DNA of 64,000 nt from Argyresthia goedartella (Eukaryota; Arthropoda; Insecta; Lepidoptera; Argyresthiidae): the NCBI GenBank assembly GCA_949825045.1, contig OX463824.1, positions 24,784,501-24,848,500 of the forward strand. The letters run 5' to 3'. The notes under the pieces were generated by a model. It was not told the DNA's origin. It ran no database searches and saw only the letters and a list, made by a program, of their open reading frames with translations. A program made the translations under genes and the position numbers. Every line of letters begins with the position of its first letter. The first letter of the stretch is position 1. Positions 11,451 through 22,339 of this stretch are shown piece after piece.

Positions 11451-11572
11451 TAATAATAATAATACCTTGGACACTATTTACACACATTTATCTAGCCCCA
11501 AACTAGGATTCCCTGTATCTTGGGTACTCGGCAACGATACACATACTTATATAGATAAATATTATACTTAGA
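11451..11572 (-). repeat. SINE family B, 3' half (split by LINE insertion)
   Basis: The minus strand reads CTAAGTATAATATTTATC and on to CCCAAGATACAGGGAATCC, GGGGCTAGATAAATGTGTG and a (ATT)n tail, matching the body of the full SINE at 50725-50963. Its tRNA-like head lies on the other side of the LINE. Confidence 0.8.
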
Positions 11573-11971
11573 TAATAATAATAATAATCGTTTATTTACA
11601 GAAATAAATGTACATTACAAGCTTGTTTAGCAGGGTAAACAAGGGATGTATCGCTACTCCCTAAAATAGGGCGAAACCCTGTGTTTTAGGATAAGTTGCT
11701 GCTACTTCCCACAAGAATAAATGCCTCAGATTTAAATACTACATAGTGTATAAACAATGTGAAATTTTAAATAAAAATATAACTTCTGACATTTAAAAAT
11801 ATAAGATCAGCAAAAACGTAATAGTTTGGTGTGTAGTGTTGGTGATTTATGTTAGTGGGAGAGAATATGGGGAGTGTGGTGAGTGTGTGATTGGAAGTAA
11901 TGAGGTGTGTAGTGCCTGTGAGAGTTATGTAATGTGACTATTATTTTGATATAAATATAATTGGACTTGTG

Positions 11972-14892
11972 TTAGACGATCATAAGTTTTTCGCAGTCAT
12001 CATATGTTTGTGTGCGCAACCAAAGACGTATGTTTTTATTATTATCAAATGTGTTATTAGACCTAAGGTCAATGTGCTTACTCAGATTATTATAAATATA
12101 GGGTCCCAGAAATTTAAAAAATCGCTGCATAAATTTGGTTCGTACTAATACTATGTGAAATACTTTATCTCTTCTTCTTTTAGTACGTGAGTTATTTTGA
12201 TGTGGGGAATTGTTTTTGTGTTGTTTCAGAACAATGCTATGTATAAACAGCTGTCTAACCGAGAGGACATCACAGAAGCTGTACAATTCAGTTGTAGGGA
12301 AACAATATGGTTTAAATGTACACACCTTCAAGATCGCTCTTTGAGCCCGCTCAAGTTGCAAAAGTGTACTCCTATGAGTACCTCCCCAACTGGAGATGCA
12401 GTATCGTAAGAGTGATTCACATAATGCCACATATATCCTTTTCATCAGAAGCGGTTCAGCCACATGTCTAAGACCCTTAAAGATATAAGTCAGTTTCCTA
12501 ACCTTGGAGCTGAGCATTTGAATGTGTATTTGGAAATTTAGGTTAGAATCGAGCATGATACCTAGATATCTCATTGAGGATGTCCGTTCTAAGGGTCCAC
12601 AGCCGCAGAAGCCAGCAACAGAATCAGCACACTCATGAGCAACTAAGCTGAAATCATTTGTTGGTTGGGTTGAGTTATTAATCGAGAAGGTAATGTATTT
12701 GGTTTTTGCAGTATTCAAAGTTAAAATATTTTGTTGTAGCCAATCTACGACTTCATTGAGGCCAGCTTGTGCACAGGAATTTACCTCTTCCCAACATGAA
12801 CCCGAGAAAAGTAATGCGGTATCATCGGCATATGCCACAATTTTGCATTGGGGCAACTCAAGACAACAGAGCTCATTTATGTAGATTGTGAATAGAGTAG
12901 GTCCAAGTATGCTGCCCTGAGGGACACCCCAATGGACTGATTGAGTGGAACTTGTGTGTTCACCTATTTTTACACATTGCAGCCTATTGGTTAAGTAGCT
13001 CCTAAAAAGCTCAAGCTGTATGCCTCTGATACCTATTTTTTCTAGTTTTGTTATAAGGAGGTCAACGGAGACCGTGTCAAATGCCTTGGCCAGATCAAGA
13101 AAGATACCCAGACACCTCCTTTTATCATCAAGGTTTTCAGCAACATAGCTTGTGAGCTCATGGACTGCATCAGATGTGGATCTGCTAGAACGAAAACCGA
13201 ACTGATTGTTCGATAAAATTGAATATTTTTCTAAGAAGTGAGTCAGTCGTGAATTAATGATACGTTCTAGGATCTTAGAAAGAGATGGCAGTATCGAAAT
13301 AGGCCTATAGCAATCGACACGGTCTCTATCGCCCCCCTTGTGAATAGGTATAACAACTGATTGTTTGAGAGCGTCCGGGAAAATTCCCTTCTCAAGGCAC
13401 AAGTTAAAGATGAATGTAAGGACTGGAACAAATTTAGTCTTAAATTCTTTAAGTATCTTATTGGAAATGTTATCCCAGCCAGTTGATCAGTCGTTTTTTA
13501 GCTTCATGATGAGACTATCGATTTCGTCAGAATCCGTTCCTAGCAAAGAAAACGATTGCAGTCTTGCTTGAGATTGATTATTTAAGCATATATTTTTAGT
13601 TTTAATGGCCTCTGCCAGTTTTTTTCCCACATTCACAAAGTAGTTGTTAACATTTTCAATTGAAACTTTAGGTGAGTTATGAGTAGCAAGAAGTTCACGA
13701 GGTTGGTCTTTCTTTTTAGTAGTCGAGGTAATTTTTTTTTATAGCCTTCCAGAGTTGTTTGGAGTTATTACCTGCAAGATTTAGTTGGGATTTGTCAAAG
13801 TTTCTTTTTAGTTTTTTTTATTATATTAGTACAGAAATTTCTATACCGTGTATATGTTTGCTTGTATACTTCATTTTCAGGGTTTTTTGCCAATTTGCGA
13901 TGGAGATTATCTCTGTTTCTTATACATGGAAGCAAACCAGGCGTCATCCATGATTTTATAGGGCGTTTATTACTTGGGATCCTACGTATTTTAGAGTTTT
14001 TATTTATAACCGTTTGAATAGTCTCTACAAAGATATTCGTAGCTATATTAGGATCAGGTTGTTCATAAATATTCCTAAAAGATAGTTTATTAATATCCTG
14101 TGTAATTCCCTCACGGTCAATAGTAGTATAATTTGTTGCAGCATGTAATTTATTATGTTTGAGCTTTAGACAGAATAGGATAGCCTTGTGATCAGTCAAT
14201 GTAGAATGCATAACCAGTGTAATTGCTTCATTTTTTGTCTTAAGAATTAAGTGGTCTAGACATGTCCTACTCATGTCCCTAGTTATGAATGTATGACCAG
14301 GAAATAGCCCGTGATACGCCAATGATGTTAAGTATTGTTCGGCGTCAGAGTTTTGGTGGTCAGGGTTTAAATCTATATTGCAGTCCCCAGTTAATATTAT
14401 ATTTTGAAAATTAGAAAGATATTGTAATTGTTTATTTAGTGAATCTATAAAATTATTGGTATTTTCAAAGGATGGTGAACGATAGATGCCCAATATAGCT
14501 GTATCGTTTCCATGTTTTATAATCAGACAACTTCCATCGAGGAAGTTCGGTTCTTCAATCGTTAGACTTAAATTTTCTTTGTAATAGACTACTACGCCAT
14601 CATTTTGATTGGAAAGTGTTTTATTTGAGATCTGATTATATCCGTCAATTGTGGGGAGAACAGGGTTACAAGAAAGCCAACATTCTGTGAGTATTAGAAT
14701 ATCACAGTCTACTTTCAATTCGTGAAGGAGGACCAAAAAACCTGGCATATTACAGCCAATACTTCGGATATTCTGTGTTATTATTTTTAGACAATTATTT
14801 GTTGAGGGTACATATTTGTGACAGTTTGAGGTTTCAGTAAGTATTGATTGACAGATTAACATACGATCCATGTCTTCTACAATATTATGCAT
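11972..14892 (-). pseudogene. LINE ORF2 (endonuclease + reverse transcriptase), three disabling lesions
   Basis: The endonuclease part (from 14892) shows QNIRSI, LTECWL, GIYRSP, GDCNID, CLDHLIL and LTDHKAI. The RT part shows CYRPISILPSLSKILERI, NQFGFRSSRST, IFLDLAKAFDTV (motif A), WGVPQGSILGPTLF, VAYADDTALLF (motif C) and MRYLGIMLD. The frame breaks at two A-runs, 13812-13819 and 13732-13740, where one base less would restore the reading, and at a TGA at 13487-13489. Between these breaks the encoded protein is clearly continuous (for example NSKQLWKAI, then TSTTKKKDQPRELL). Dead copy. Confidence 0.88.
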
Positions 14893-15169
14893 ATTTATGT
14901 TATAAGATTTTAATAAGTTGAGATATTTGTCCTAGAAGTGGCTTCATAATCTGTATTTTAACGGTTAAGGATGATTGCATGTTTGTGTACGATGATGTTG
15001 TGTATGAGAGTGTTGTTTTAGTTGATGTATTTGTTGTGTACTATGTGTTTGAGTTTAGTGTAGGTTTGAATACAATTAAAAAATATATACATAAAGGGAC
15101 TATGCCATTTTACATGCCAAATTGTTCAGTAATATTGTTACAAAGATGTACCAGAAAATAACGATATAG

Positions 15170-15256
15170 TCATTTGCCTACTCTGAGTTTTTCAATGTCG
15201 TTTTCACATATTACCCGAACGTATGGCAATTTTTCGGCTTTACGTAGATAAATCAG
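15170..15256 (-). pseudogene. C-terminal remnant of LINE ORF1
   Basis: The minus strand reads LIYLRKAEKLPYVRVICEND, IEKLRVGK and stop, directly upstream of ORF2. The shape (basic helix, short beta strand, then a D-I-x-K-L ending) resembles the C-terminal domain of Jockey/CR1-type ORF1 proteins, by memory of that family. The frame is cut by the SINE junction at 15257. Confidence 0.5.
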
Positions 15257-15257
15257 C

Positions 15258-15364
15258 ACAAACATCCGTTCTCATCAAACAAATATTTGCCCTCACCGGG
15301 ACTCGAACCCGGGACCCTTGGGTTCGTAGGCAGGGTCACTGCCGACTCGGCCATTCGGGTCGTC
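15258..15364 (-). repeat. SINE family B, 5' half with tRNA-like head (split by LINE insertion)
   Basis: The minus strand begins GACGACCCGAATGGCCGAG and contains the B-box GGTTCGAGTCC, then GGGCAAATATTTGTTTGATG, ending at GATGTTTGT where the LINE begins. Confidence 0.8.
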
Positions 15365-15558
15365 ACTCAAAGCGTCCGCCTATCCGTTAGGAAGGTTACA
15401 AGTGAAGTTATGCTTCTGCCACTCCATCTGGGTATACATACGTCTTTTTTTTAATTGAGCCCTGTCGAGTATTATAGCATTGTTGTCAAGCGGAATATCG
15501 TCGAACACTTGTCGTTTCAAAATAAAGTATTGTCGAAATTAAGTTTGGAAAATATTAA

Positions 15559-15782
15559 ACTGCACATCAAAAATAGTGATTTGCACAGCAAATATCAGGG
15601 CAAAATGCTGCGGTAGCTTAGGTGAAGGGTAAAGTCCTTTGTCCTTCGTGTTAGGTTGAACATGTAAGAACCACAAAAAATACTTAAAACATAAACTTAA
15701 GTACACGTAAAATATTTAAAACATAAAAAGTGTTTTTGTTGATTTGTTTTTTGCTGTGTAAATCAGTATTTTTGATGTGCGT
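15559..15782 (+). mobile_element. MITE family M1 (TTAA target site)
   Basis: Ends ACTGCACATCAAAAATAGTG and CAGTATTTTTGATGTGCGT; TTAA at 15555-15558 and 15783-15786; core module present at 15604-15672. Best-preserved copy. Confidence 0.8.
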
Positions 15783-15844
15783 TTAAACACTAAACATTAA
15801 GTTTTGTCGAACTTAAATATTGTCAAAGAAAAGTCGTGTCGATG

Positions 15845-16060
15845 CTGAGTTTGTCGGAGCTCAGTTATGAACTCGTCTGTCTGTCTGTCTGTGTTTCTAT
15901 CTGTGGCACTTTAGCCATCTATAACGCTCAAACGGGTAGACGGATTTTAATGCGGTTTTCTTATAGTAGTAGACTTTTATTAAAACTAGTTAAGTTGTTT
16001 AAAAGTTAGTAGCTTAAATAAAAAACAAGTCAGCGAAATTGTAGACGACATTAATTGCGT
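15845..16060 (+). repeat. Dispersed repeat, unexpanded copy
   Basis: It starts with (GTCT)n and contains CAAACGGGTAGACGGATTTT, AATGCGGTTTTC and TATTAAAACTAGTTAAG, matching 985-1235 but with no tandem expansion. Confidence 0.65.
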
Positions 16061-17150
16061 CGCGGGTGGTTTAAAATGTTATTTTCACTTCTCGTGCTGG
16101 AAAAGTCCTTCTTTAAGCTGAATGAAGGCTGCGTAAAATCGCATTTTATGCACTAGTGCATACAGTGTTGTCGTCATGTAGACTACAGATTAATAATCTA
16201 GACTAAGACAATTGAGCCATTCAGCCTGACAGACGAGGTGACTGCATTAAATAACCTTGTTATTTTAATATATTTACTTTAATTTATTTGCATTCTATGT
16301 TGCATAATAAAAAAAGAAACTAAAAACTAATAAAAACAAGTCTTATTAACAAAAACATCAAAAACTCACAGTATGACTCGGCAGTATCGTGTACGACCTA
16401 AGCTAGAAATGACAAGCAAAAAAATTATATAGTGGCGGGAAAGAGACTTGTTTTTGATTTTTATTTAGTTGCTTTCTTTGCAAAAATTTTTGTTTTACGA
16501 AAGTTAATTAATATGTTGCCAAATGAAGAGGAAATAAAGCTTATGCCTAACACACTAATGGAAACAAAAGCAAAAGGAGTTATTGAACAGACGTTGCCGC
16601 CTAAATACAAACAAAAAATTTCAAGCTCTGGAGAAGCGGCAAACAAGGCACCTTCTAAGAAGTTATTTTTTACATGATCACTGTTTAATTTTTTCGCAAT
16701 CTTAGTAAAAATCAGGGTGTATAAGTCGGTCATGAACCCCATTTTATCCTCGACTTAACTATCCACCCTTGCCTGCGGCCCGGGTGGATATCAACGTCTC
16801 GGGCGAAATGTTTTATGCCCTTGTTATACAATCTACTATTTACAATTTTTTGTATGAATTCGGCCTAATTACATGTCTGAGTTATATATATTAAGCAGTA
16901 GTATCAGCAGGATTACAGGCCGGCTCTTAACAATAACAAAAACCTTATAGCCTTAACCCTAACGCACTCTTTAAACTATCTACAAAAAAAAACTTCTGTT
17001 AATGACAAATGACAAAAAAAAAGTATTTTTTGCAGTAACACGGTTAAAATCTTTAGCCTTATTTTCATTCCATAGTTGTAATTTTTGTATAATGCTAATA
17101 AATATATTTGTTCTAGTCTAGATAGATAGTCGTCTCAATCATCAACACCT
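16060..17150. other. Intergenic DNA
   Basis: A short frame at 16510-16675 (MLPNEEEIKLMPNTLMETKA) looks mildly coding but has no partner exon. Confidence 0.35.
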
Positions 17151-17151
17151 A

Positions 17152-17383
17152 CATTGGCCTGCAAAACTAAGTAACACTTTTTTTTATTGGAATAACTTTT
17201 TAAGTACACAAGATATACTTTCAAAATAAAAAGAACTCGGAAAATAGTTTAATTATGTATAATCATTTCAAGGAAAGTTGATAAAATTTGCTATAAAACG
17301 TTTTTTGTTTTAAATCTCTAACTTCTTTGGTTTAGAAAAATAATAATTTTTAAAGTGTAGTTACTTAGTTTTGCAGGCCAGTG
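17152..17383. mobile_element. Tc1/mariner-type MITE, 232 bp
   Basis: Inverted ends CATTGGCCTGCAAAACTAAG and the complement of CTTAGTTTTGCAGGCCAGTG are flanked by TA (17150-17151, 17384-17385). AT-rich and non-coding. End sequence and TA duplication point to mobilisation by a Tc1/mariner transposase other than the maT elements here. Confidence 0.8.
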
Positions 17384-17929
17384 TAGTTCCGATGCACAAC
17401 TGCCAACCCATAGTTCACTGACACTCAAACTCATGATGGCGGTGTCCGTCTCATAAGGAGATGGCGTCGCACGATTTCAGTTGCACTTAACTTGATCAGC
17501 CGTTTGTGCATTCAGTCGTATCACCTATCTATGCACAAACAAATAAATATACAGTTTATAGTACTTCGCAGCGAAGGGGAGTTCGAATCATCGACTCTAA
17601 TATGTGAAATTGATAACCGCCATTCCGCCGCCGCCGCCCGCATTGGGGGAGAAATCTAATAAGATTGAAAGATTTTGCACAAAGCATCTTAGAGGACTTT
17701 CTATCCGGTAATTAAATAGGGCCCCTGTTTTGATGTACGCACCATCTTATTACGATGTTATTTGGCTATATGGAGGGCCCATTTACGTAGGTCCAAAAAT
17801 CTATCACTATATGTTAAACTATTAATAAATGTTATACACAAAGATGATCTTAAACTATCCTGACTGAAGTATATTCTAAGTAAAAAATAAGAATTGGACC
17901 ACTGAAGATGGGCCACCCTGTATATATAT

Positions 17930-18246
17930 ATCGTAGAATTGGATTATTTTATGAAATAGCCAACCTTGGATTGACTATATCATGAAATAGCCAATTATTT
18001 CATGAAATGATCAGAAAGGGTGGAATTTCACGAAAACATGTTTTTTAAAAGCCTTTGTATTCAGTAGTACGCGGTGTTTTTTGTATTATACATTTCGACC
18101 TAACACGAAGACTCTTCGTGGGCTTCGCTGCGCTTCGCTCGCTCCCTTTAGTCTTCACTGCAGTGTTTTGCCCTAAAATATTTCTTCGTTCAATGAAAGT
18201 TCTCACTCAACCATGGTTGACTATATCATGATATAGTCGATTCTAC
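17930..18246. mobile_element. MITE family M3 with shared core
   Basis: Imperfect inverted ends GTAGAATTGGATTATTTTAT versus the complement of GATATAGTCGATTCTAC, with internal CCAACCTTGGATTGACTATA mirrored by CAACCATGGTTGACTATATC. The middle (18100-18185) carries the core module on the minus strand. Confidence 0.6.
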
Positions 18247-18265
18247 GATATGATTACGACATATA

Positions 18266-18655
18266 TATGTCACCGTAAGATATACAAAACCACCTTGATA
18301 AACTAACGCGTTAGTTGATAAACTATCGACAGATAGTAAACCAGACCGAAAGGGTTTAGAATTTACGTTTCTTTTGCTATTACATCTCAACCGAACACGA
18401 AGACTATTCGGGGGCTTCGCTGCGCTCGCCCCCTCTAGTCTTTACCTAAGCTACCTCAATGTTTTCCCTGGTATTTCGTTTTCAATTCAAGTTTAAACCA
18501 GTTTACTATTTAACGTAAGTTATTTAAGTTATTATATTAAGTTATTTATAGTAAGCAGTACGCTATAGTTTACTATCTGTCGATAGTTGAACAACTAACG
18601 GGAGAAAAAAAGTTAGTTTATCAACTAACGGTTTTGACAATCTTACGGTGACATA
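18266..18655. mobile_element. MITE family M4 with shared core
   Basis: Inverted ends ATGTCACCGTAAGATA and TCTTACGGTGACAT, plus subterminal GTTAGTTGATAAAC and GATAGTTGAACAAC stems. The core module (GGGGGCTTCGCTGCGCTCGC to CCTAAGCTACC) sits at 18385-18470. Confidence 0.65.
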
Positions 18656-18763
18656 AGTTCGGATAACATATAACCGTATCGCGTTGCTAAATAAAATCCA
18701 GAATAAACTTTCTCGTAGGTATGTTTGTATTTCGGCACCTAATCTCAAAAGGCTAGTATTTAA

Positions 18764-18801
18764 TCGCACATCAAAAATACTGATTTTCACAGCAAAAAAG
18801 G
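18764..18801 (+). mobile_element. MITE family M1, terminal fragment
   Basis: CGCACATCAAAAATACTGAT then TTTCACAGCAAAAAAGG is the left end of M1, interrupted by the SINE at 18822. Confidence 0.55.
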
Positions 18802-18821
18802 ATCAGAAAAAACATAATACC

Positions 18822-19072
18822 TTGGACATAATACCTTGGCCACTATTTACACACATTGATCTAGCCCCTAACTAGGATTCCCTGTAACTTGGGTACTAGA
18901 CAACGCTACACAGACTTATATAGATCAATATTATACTTAGATATATAAACAACCATGACTAGGTTACAAACATCCATTCTCATCAAACAAATATTTGCCC
19001 CCGCCGGGACTCGAACCCGGGACCCTTGGGTTCGTAGGCAGGGTCACTGCCGACTCGGCCATTCGGGTCGTC
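18822..19072 (-). repeat. SINE family B, near full length
   Basis: tRNA-derived head on the minus strand (GAATGGCCGAGTCGGCAG; B-box GGTTCGAGTCC), body CATGGTTGTTTATATATC, and the conserved 3' module GGGAATCCTAGTTAGGGGC. CCAAGGTAT appears twice at the tail. A tRNA gene is excluded because the head cannot close an acceptor stem. Confidence 0.82.
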
Positions 19073-19184
19073 TTATACTTGACCAACTAACGAGAAAAAA
19101 AAGCCTTATGTTTAAACGTTTACCAAAAACGCACCTTTTTTACTACAAATAAATTCAAAATGACTGCCAGAATGGATAAATTTC

Positions 19185-19420
19185 CACCGAATTGTGTTTG
19201 GATAAATGATCACCAAACTTCTTTTTATGTTTTGTGTACTTGAGTTTATGTTTTAAGTATTTTTGTTGTTCTTACATGTTCAACCTAACAAGAAGGTTCA
19301 AGGGGGCTTCGCTTCGCTCACCCCCTTTACCCTTCACCTAAGCAACCGCAGTATTTTGCCCTGATATTTTGTGCATCTTTTGGAGTTCATTTATCCATTT
19401 TGGGTAGGAAAAAAATATAA
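19185..19420 (-). mobile_element. MITE family M2 with shared core
   Basis: GATAAATGATCACCAAACTT at the left, core AAGGGGGCTTCGC... reading minus at 19270-19375, then TTCATTTATCCATTTTGGGT at the right. Related copies lie at 33906-34257, 34968-35268 and 41529-41865; a partial one is at about 1315-1400. Confidence 0.6.
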
Positions 19421-19429
19421 TCGATGATT

Positions 19430-20240
19430 GCCCGTCACCTATTCATCGTTTCGGTGGCGCAATTGGTTTGACGTCAGATCCGCTCGCTGTAAGGTAGAAG
19501 TGGTGCTTTGAAACCTAATTCGGACTTGTCTTTGTTGTAAGTGTCTTGCACGGAACCCTTCGTGCGCGAGTCCGGACCGCACTTGACGAATTTTTATAAA
19601 CACAGATGATATTTCATTGCAATGCTCAGAATCTTAACCCACGACCCAGTGGCAATTCTTCTCAGTTCCCAATCTGTCACAACACAAGCAGTGACTCACC
19701 CCGTGAGATTACCGGTCAACTGAACCCATCCAACCCATCCAACCCATCCAACCCACCGTCTGCCGGTGACCGGTGCGTCATGCTCCGCTGCTTCAGGCAA
19801 CCTGCTGGGAAGCCCTTCTCAGTGGGAACAAGTCGATATGTCGGCAAATTTAATTGTATGTACATTTATAGAGAAATGAGGAATAAGAAATAAGAGATTT
19901 ATTTGCTATGTCAAGGGTACAGTCACTAATGTCACGAATTGTCCTTAACTCGTCATATTACAGCAACAATAAACGTAATTTTTGACTTGATGTACCTGTA
20001 ACTAAAACCATGTTATTTGGGGATTCTTTTGGTATCTACAACCATACCTTTACAACAAGATAAGTAAACTATCGGTTAAAAAATTGGCTAATAACTGCAG
20101 AATATGAATCTGTTGAGAATCTTCTTTTGGCAATTACTTAGAGATCAAAGTGCGTCAAATTGTATCATTATTTATTTTTATTTTTTATTCTGATGTTTAA
20201 CTTTATCTTATGCATGTTAGATTAGAATATTACTTAAATA
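19430..20240. other. Intergenic DNA with a short CCAACCCAT run
   Basis: 19725-19756 repeats a short CCAACCCAT-type unit; nothing else supported. Confidence 0.4.
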
Positions 20241-20244
20241 GGCA

Positions 20245-20356
20245 CGATGTAACCTTAAGCTGTGTCCCATGATACGGATTTTTCTAGTATGGGACACTAC
20301 CCACAAACTGTATAAATGTATTGAGCCTACATGAATAAACTTACTTACTTACTTAC
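20245..20356 (+). repeat. Retroelement 3' end with (ACTT)n tail
   Basis: GTGTCCCATGATACGGATTT, ACACTACCCACAAACTGTAT, GAATAAACTTACTTACTTAC. Looks like a LINE 3' UTR with a polyadenylation signal; family not identified. Confidence 0.45.
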
Positions 20357-21344
20357 AGTAATTATTTTTGGTACATTGATTGAGCTCCTTAAACAGCTAG
20401 TTAATAGCATGCAAATATGTGAAGAAAAACATTTCTCCAATAGCCATTTTCGTAGTCTAGATGTGAAGACATTTATTGTAAGCTATGGTCTGTCGCAGTC
20501 CAAATAATTGCGTCGTGGAAATCTCAATATTTATTGTGGTTTTGTGTCTTCTCTTAGTTTAATGTATAACTAAGTGGCAGTGTGTTGTACTTTGCCTATA
20601 TTAGCCCTTTAGCTTCTTTTCTGGCGGGAAAAAAAAGACATAACAATTAATACGGGCCCAATGTTTCTGCAGATCTTAAGGCGCCTGTATCGGTAAAATT
20701 CGCAACTAGATTCGTGGTGGTTAGATTTTGGACACTAAATAAATAAACTTCACAACAGCTCGCTCTGCAACATGGACGTCAGTGGCTACCGCAAAACAAT
20801 GCGAAAAACGAGGGTTTTATCTATTTTTCAAAACCTTATTTCTATAATTTCGAATCCTACGTTTTAATCTATTTTGAAGACCTGTTTTTTGACGCAAGAA
20901 CCTCACAATATTCCTTTTTAGATCCCAAGAGCTAATTTTTCCCATTGACATTGGATGTTTTCAGACGCTAAGGAAGGGATATCTCTATAACACATTTTTG
21001 GGATTTAGAAAATGCCTCCTAAAGAAAAAATAATGACAATATTAAGGCAAATTTTATGTTCTTGCCTCTCAAAAGCCCACAATAGATTGCTCAGTACTCT
21101 AGGTGACATCTGTCAAAAAGTTTCAGTGCCGGCTAGTGCTAAGTTCTGTGCGACTCTCCAGGTTAAGAGGAATAACGCTTCAATGATGGGCATTTCGCAA
21201 TTCCGATATTCCTAAAACAACATTCTCTGGCTAATAAACTCCAGCCAGATACCCGATAATATGACTGTATTATTTTAATGTGGGGCCAGCCAGATGAATT
21301 TCAATTTATTTACTTTTATACAATTATTAACAAAAACTTAATAA

Positions 21345-21536
21345 AAATAAAATCGGTCAAGTGCGGGTCGGACTTGCACACGAAGGGTTCCGTACCATCG
21401 TACGAGAAAAAAACACTTAATCCTAAATAATGAAACCAAAACAAAAAGAAAAAATATATTTGTTCTCTGGGAATTGAACCCGGAACTTCAAGATTGCGAA
21501 ACCGATACGAAACCGACGGAGCCATCGCAAAGATAT
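21345..21536 (-). repeat. tRNA-derived SINE ending in a GGTACGGAACCCTTCGTG tail (family C)
   Basis: On the minus strand, a head GATGGCTCCGTCGGTTTCG with B-box GGTTCAATTCC is followed by AACAAATATATTTTTTC and GGTACGGAACCCTTCGTG. The same head-tail pairing appears at 57085-57262, which supports a real SINE family. The head also forms one arm of the palindrome at 21504-21573. Confidence 0.7.
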
Positions 21537-21573
21537 CTTAATATCTTTGCGATGGCTCCGTCGGTTTCGTATC
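21504..21573. repeat. Perfect hairpin: 33-bp arms, 4-nt loop
   Basis: GATACGAAACCGACGGAGCC... at 21504-21536 is the exact complement of 21541-21573; the loop is CTTA. The left arm is the tRNA-like head of the SINE at 21345, so the right arm is an inverted head-to-head piece of that SINE. Confidence 0.93.
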
Positions 21574-21594
21574 CGTCGGTTTCGTATTTTTCGT

Positions 21595-21654
21595 ATTCAA
21601 TATCACCATAAATTTCGCTGCTTAAGAGCAGCGAAATTTATGGTGATATTGAAT
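21595..21654. repeat. Perfect hairpin: 28-bp arms, 4-nt loop
   Basis: ATTCAATATCACCATAAATT... at 21595-21622 is the exact complement of 21627-21654; the loop is TAAG. It lies only 21 bp after the previous hairpin. Confidence 0.93.
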
Positions 21655-21943
21655 CATGATGTTAAGAGGTTACCCCGCTGTATAGCCAAGCAAACCCTCT
21701 GCATGAGTAAAGCCCCGGAGCGGTGATCATAACCTCGCCCGCTGATGCGGCGCCCCGACTCCTCCACGAAGAGTCTCCGCTGTGCCCCCCCGTACTTCGG
21801 TCTTCTCGACCGAGAGTGGCACGAAGATGTAGCTGACCATGACTTTGTAGTATTTCCCGGGAAATGTTTAAGCACTATCTTTTTTCTTGACATTGTATGG
21901 CATTTTTTGTTTCTGTGCAATAAAGTATTCCAGTATTCACATA

Positions 21944-22028
21944 TATTGCTGTTTCTGGTTCTCACGATACAGAGTATCCTAGTGTGGGGCCAGAAGAAAT
22001 ATATTTACCTCTACATATATGTTTCTCT
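21944..22028 (+). repeat. SINE family A, 3' fragment
   Basis: Only the 3' portion is present: TGCTGTTTCTGGTTCTCACG, then GAGTATCCTAGTGTGGGGCC. Confidence 0.65.
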
Positions 22029-22104
22029 TAAGATCTGTCCCAAACTATTTCCTATCGCAAACTCGATTCACAGCAATCGAATCACTTTATATTTGTAATT
22101 ACAG

Positions 22105-22235
22105 TCGGAGCTGCGTCACGGGACCATTTCCGGCGGAAGTCGCCGCCGGCCGCGGGGCGGGCCGCCCGCCCAAGATGGAGCCCGCCCTAGGAAGCAGTGA
22201 TGATGGCGGCAAAAAGAAAACGACTCTCAAAATAT
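22105..22235 (+). other. Possible first coding exon with GC-rich leader
   Basis: A GC-rich, CpG-rich stretch in AT-rich DNA starts after TGTAATTACAG and holds an ATG in good context (CCCAAGATGG, 22175). It reads MEPALGSSDDGGKKKTTLKI. The acidic-then-basic composition looks like a real protein start. The only GT after it (ATATG|GTTACT) is a weak donor, and no next exon was found. Protein not recognised. Confidence 0.3.
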
Positions 22236-22339
22236 GGTTACTTAAAAAATATCTTCGAACCAGGATTGCGATCTGTCGCCCACAAAGACAGCACCTTAAC
22301 GCTAACATAGCGCTCTTGAAAATTTGCACAAAAAGCTTT

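Larger units (their letters stand above)
11573..15257 (-). mobile_element. 5'-truncated non-LTR retrotransposon (Jockey/CR1-like), inserted in a SINE
   Basis: On the minus strand, in order: the last 28 codons of an ORF1 (15170-15256), a 277-bp spacer, ORF2 with AP-type endonuclease then reverse transcriptase (14892-11972), a 3' UTR, and a terminal (ATT)n run at 11573-11588. ATT-type microsatellite tails are known from CR1-like elements; exact clade not assigned. The two halves of one SINE flank it in the same orientation (11451-11572 and 15258-15364), which fixes its borders and its 5' truncation inside ORF1. Confidence 0.85.

Noticed and set aside
12197..13571. Plus-strand frames across the LINE
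   Set aside because: Antisense to the reverse transcriptase; no domain support.
15285..15365. tRNA genes (also at 10450, 19010, 26095, 42550, 50730, 56498, 57850)
   Set aside because: A- and B-box motifs are present, but acceptor stems do not pair and most copies continue into SINE bodies with retroelement tails.
16432..16742. Overlapping frames on both strands (MLPNEEEIKL... and its antisense)
   Set aside because: One looks mildly coding, but there is no splice partner, family match or clear start, so not called.
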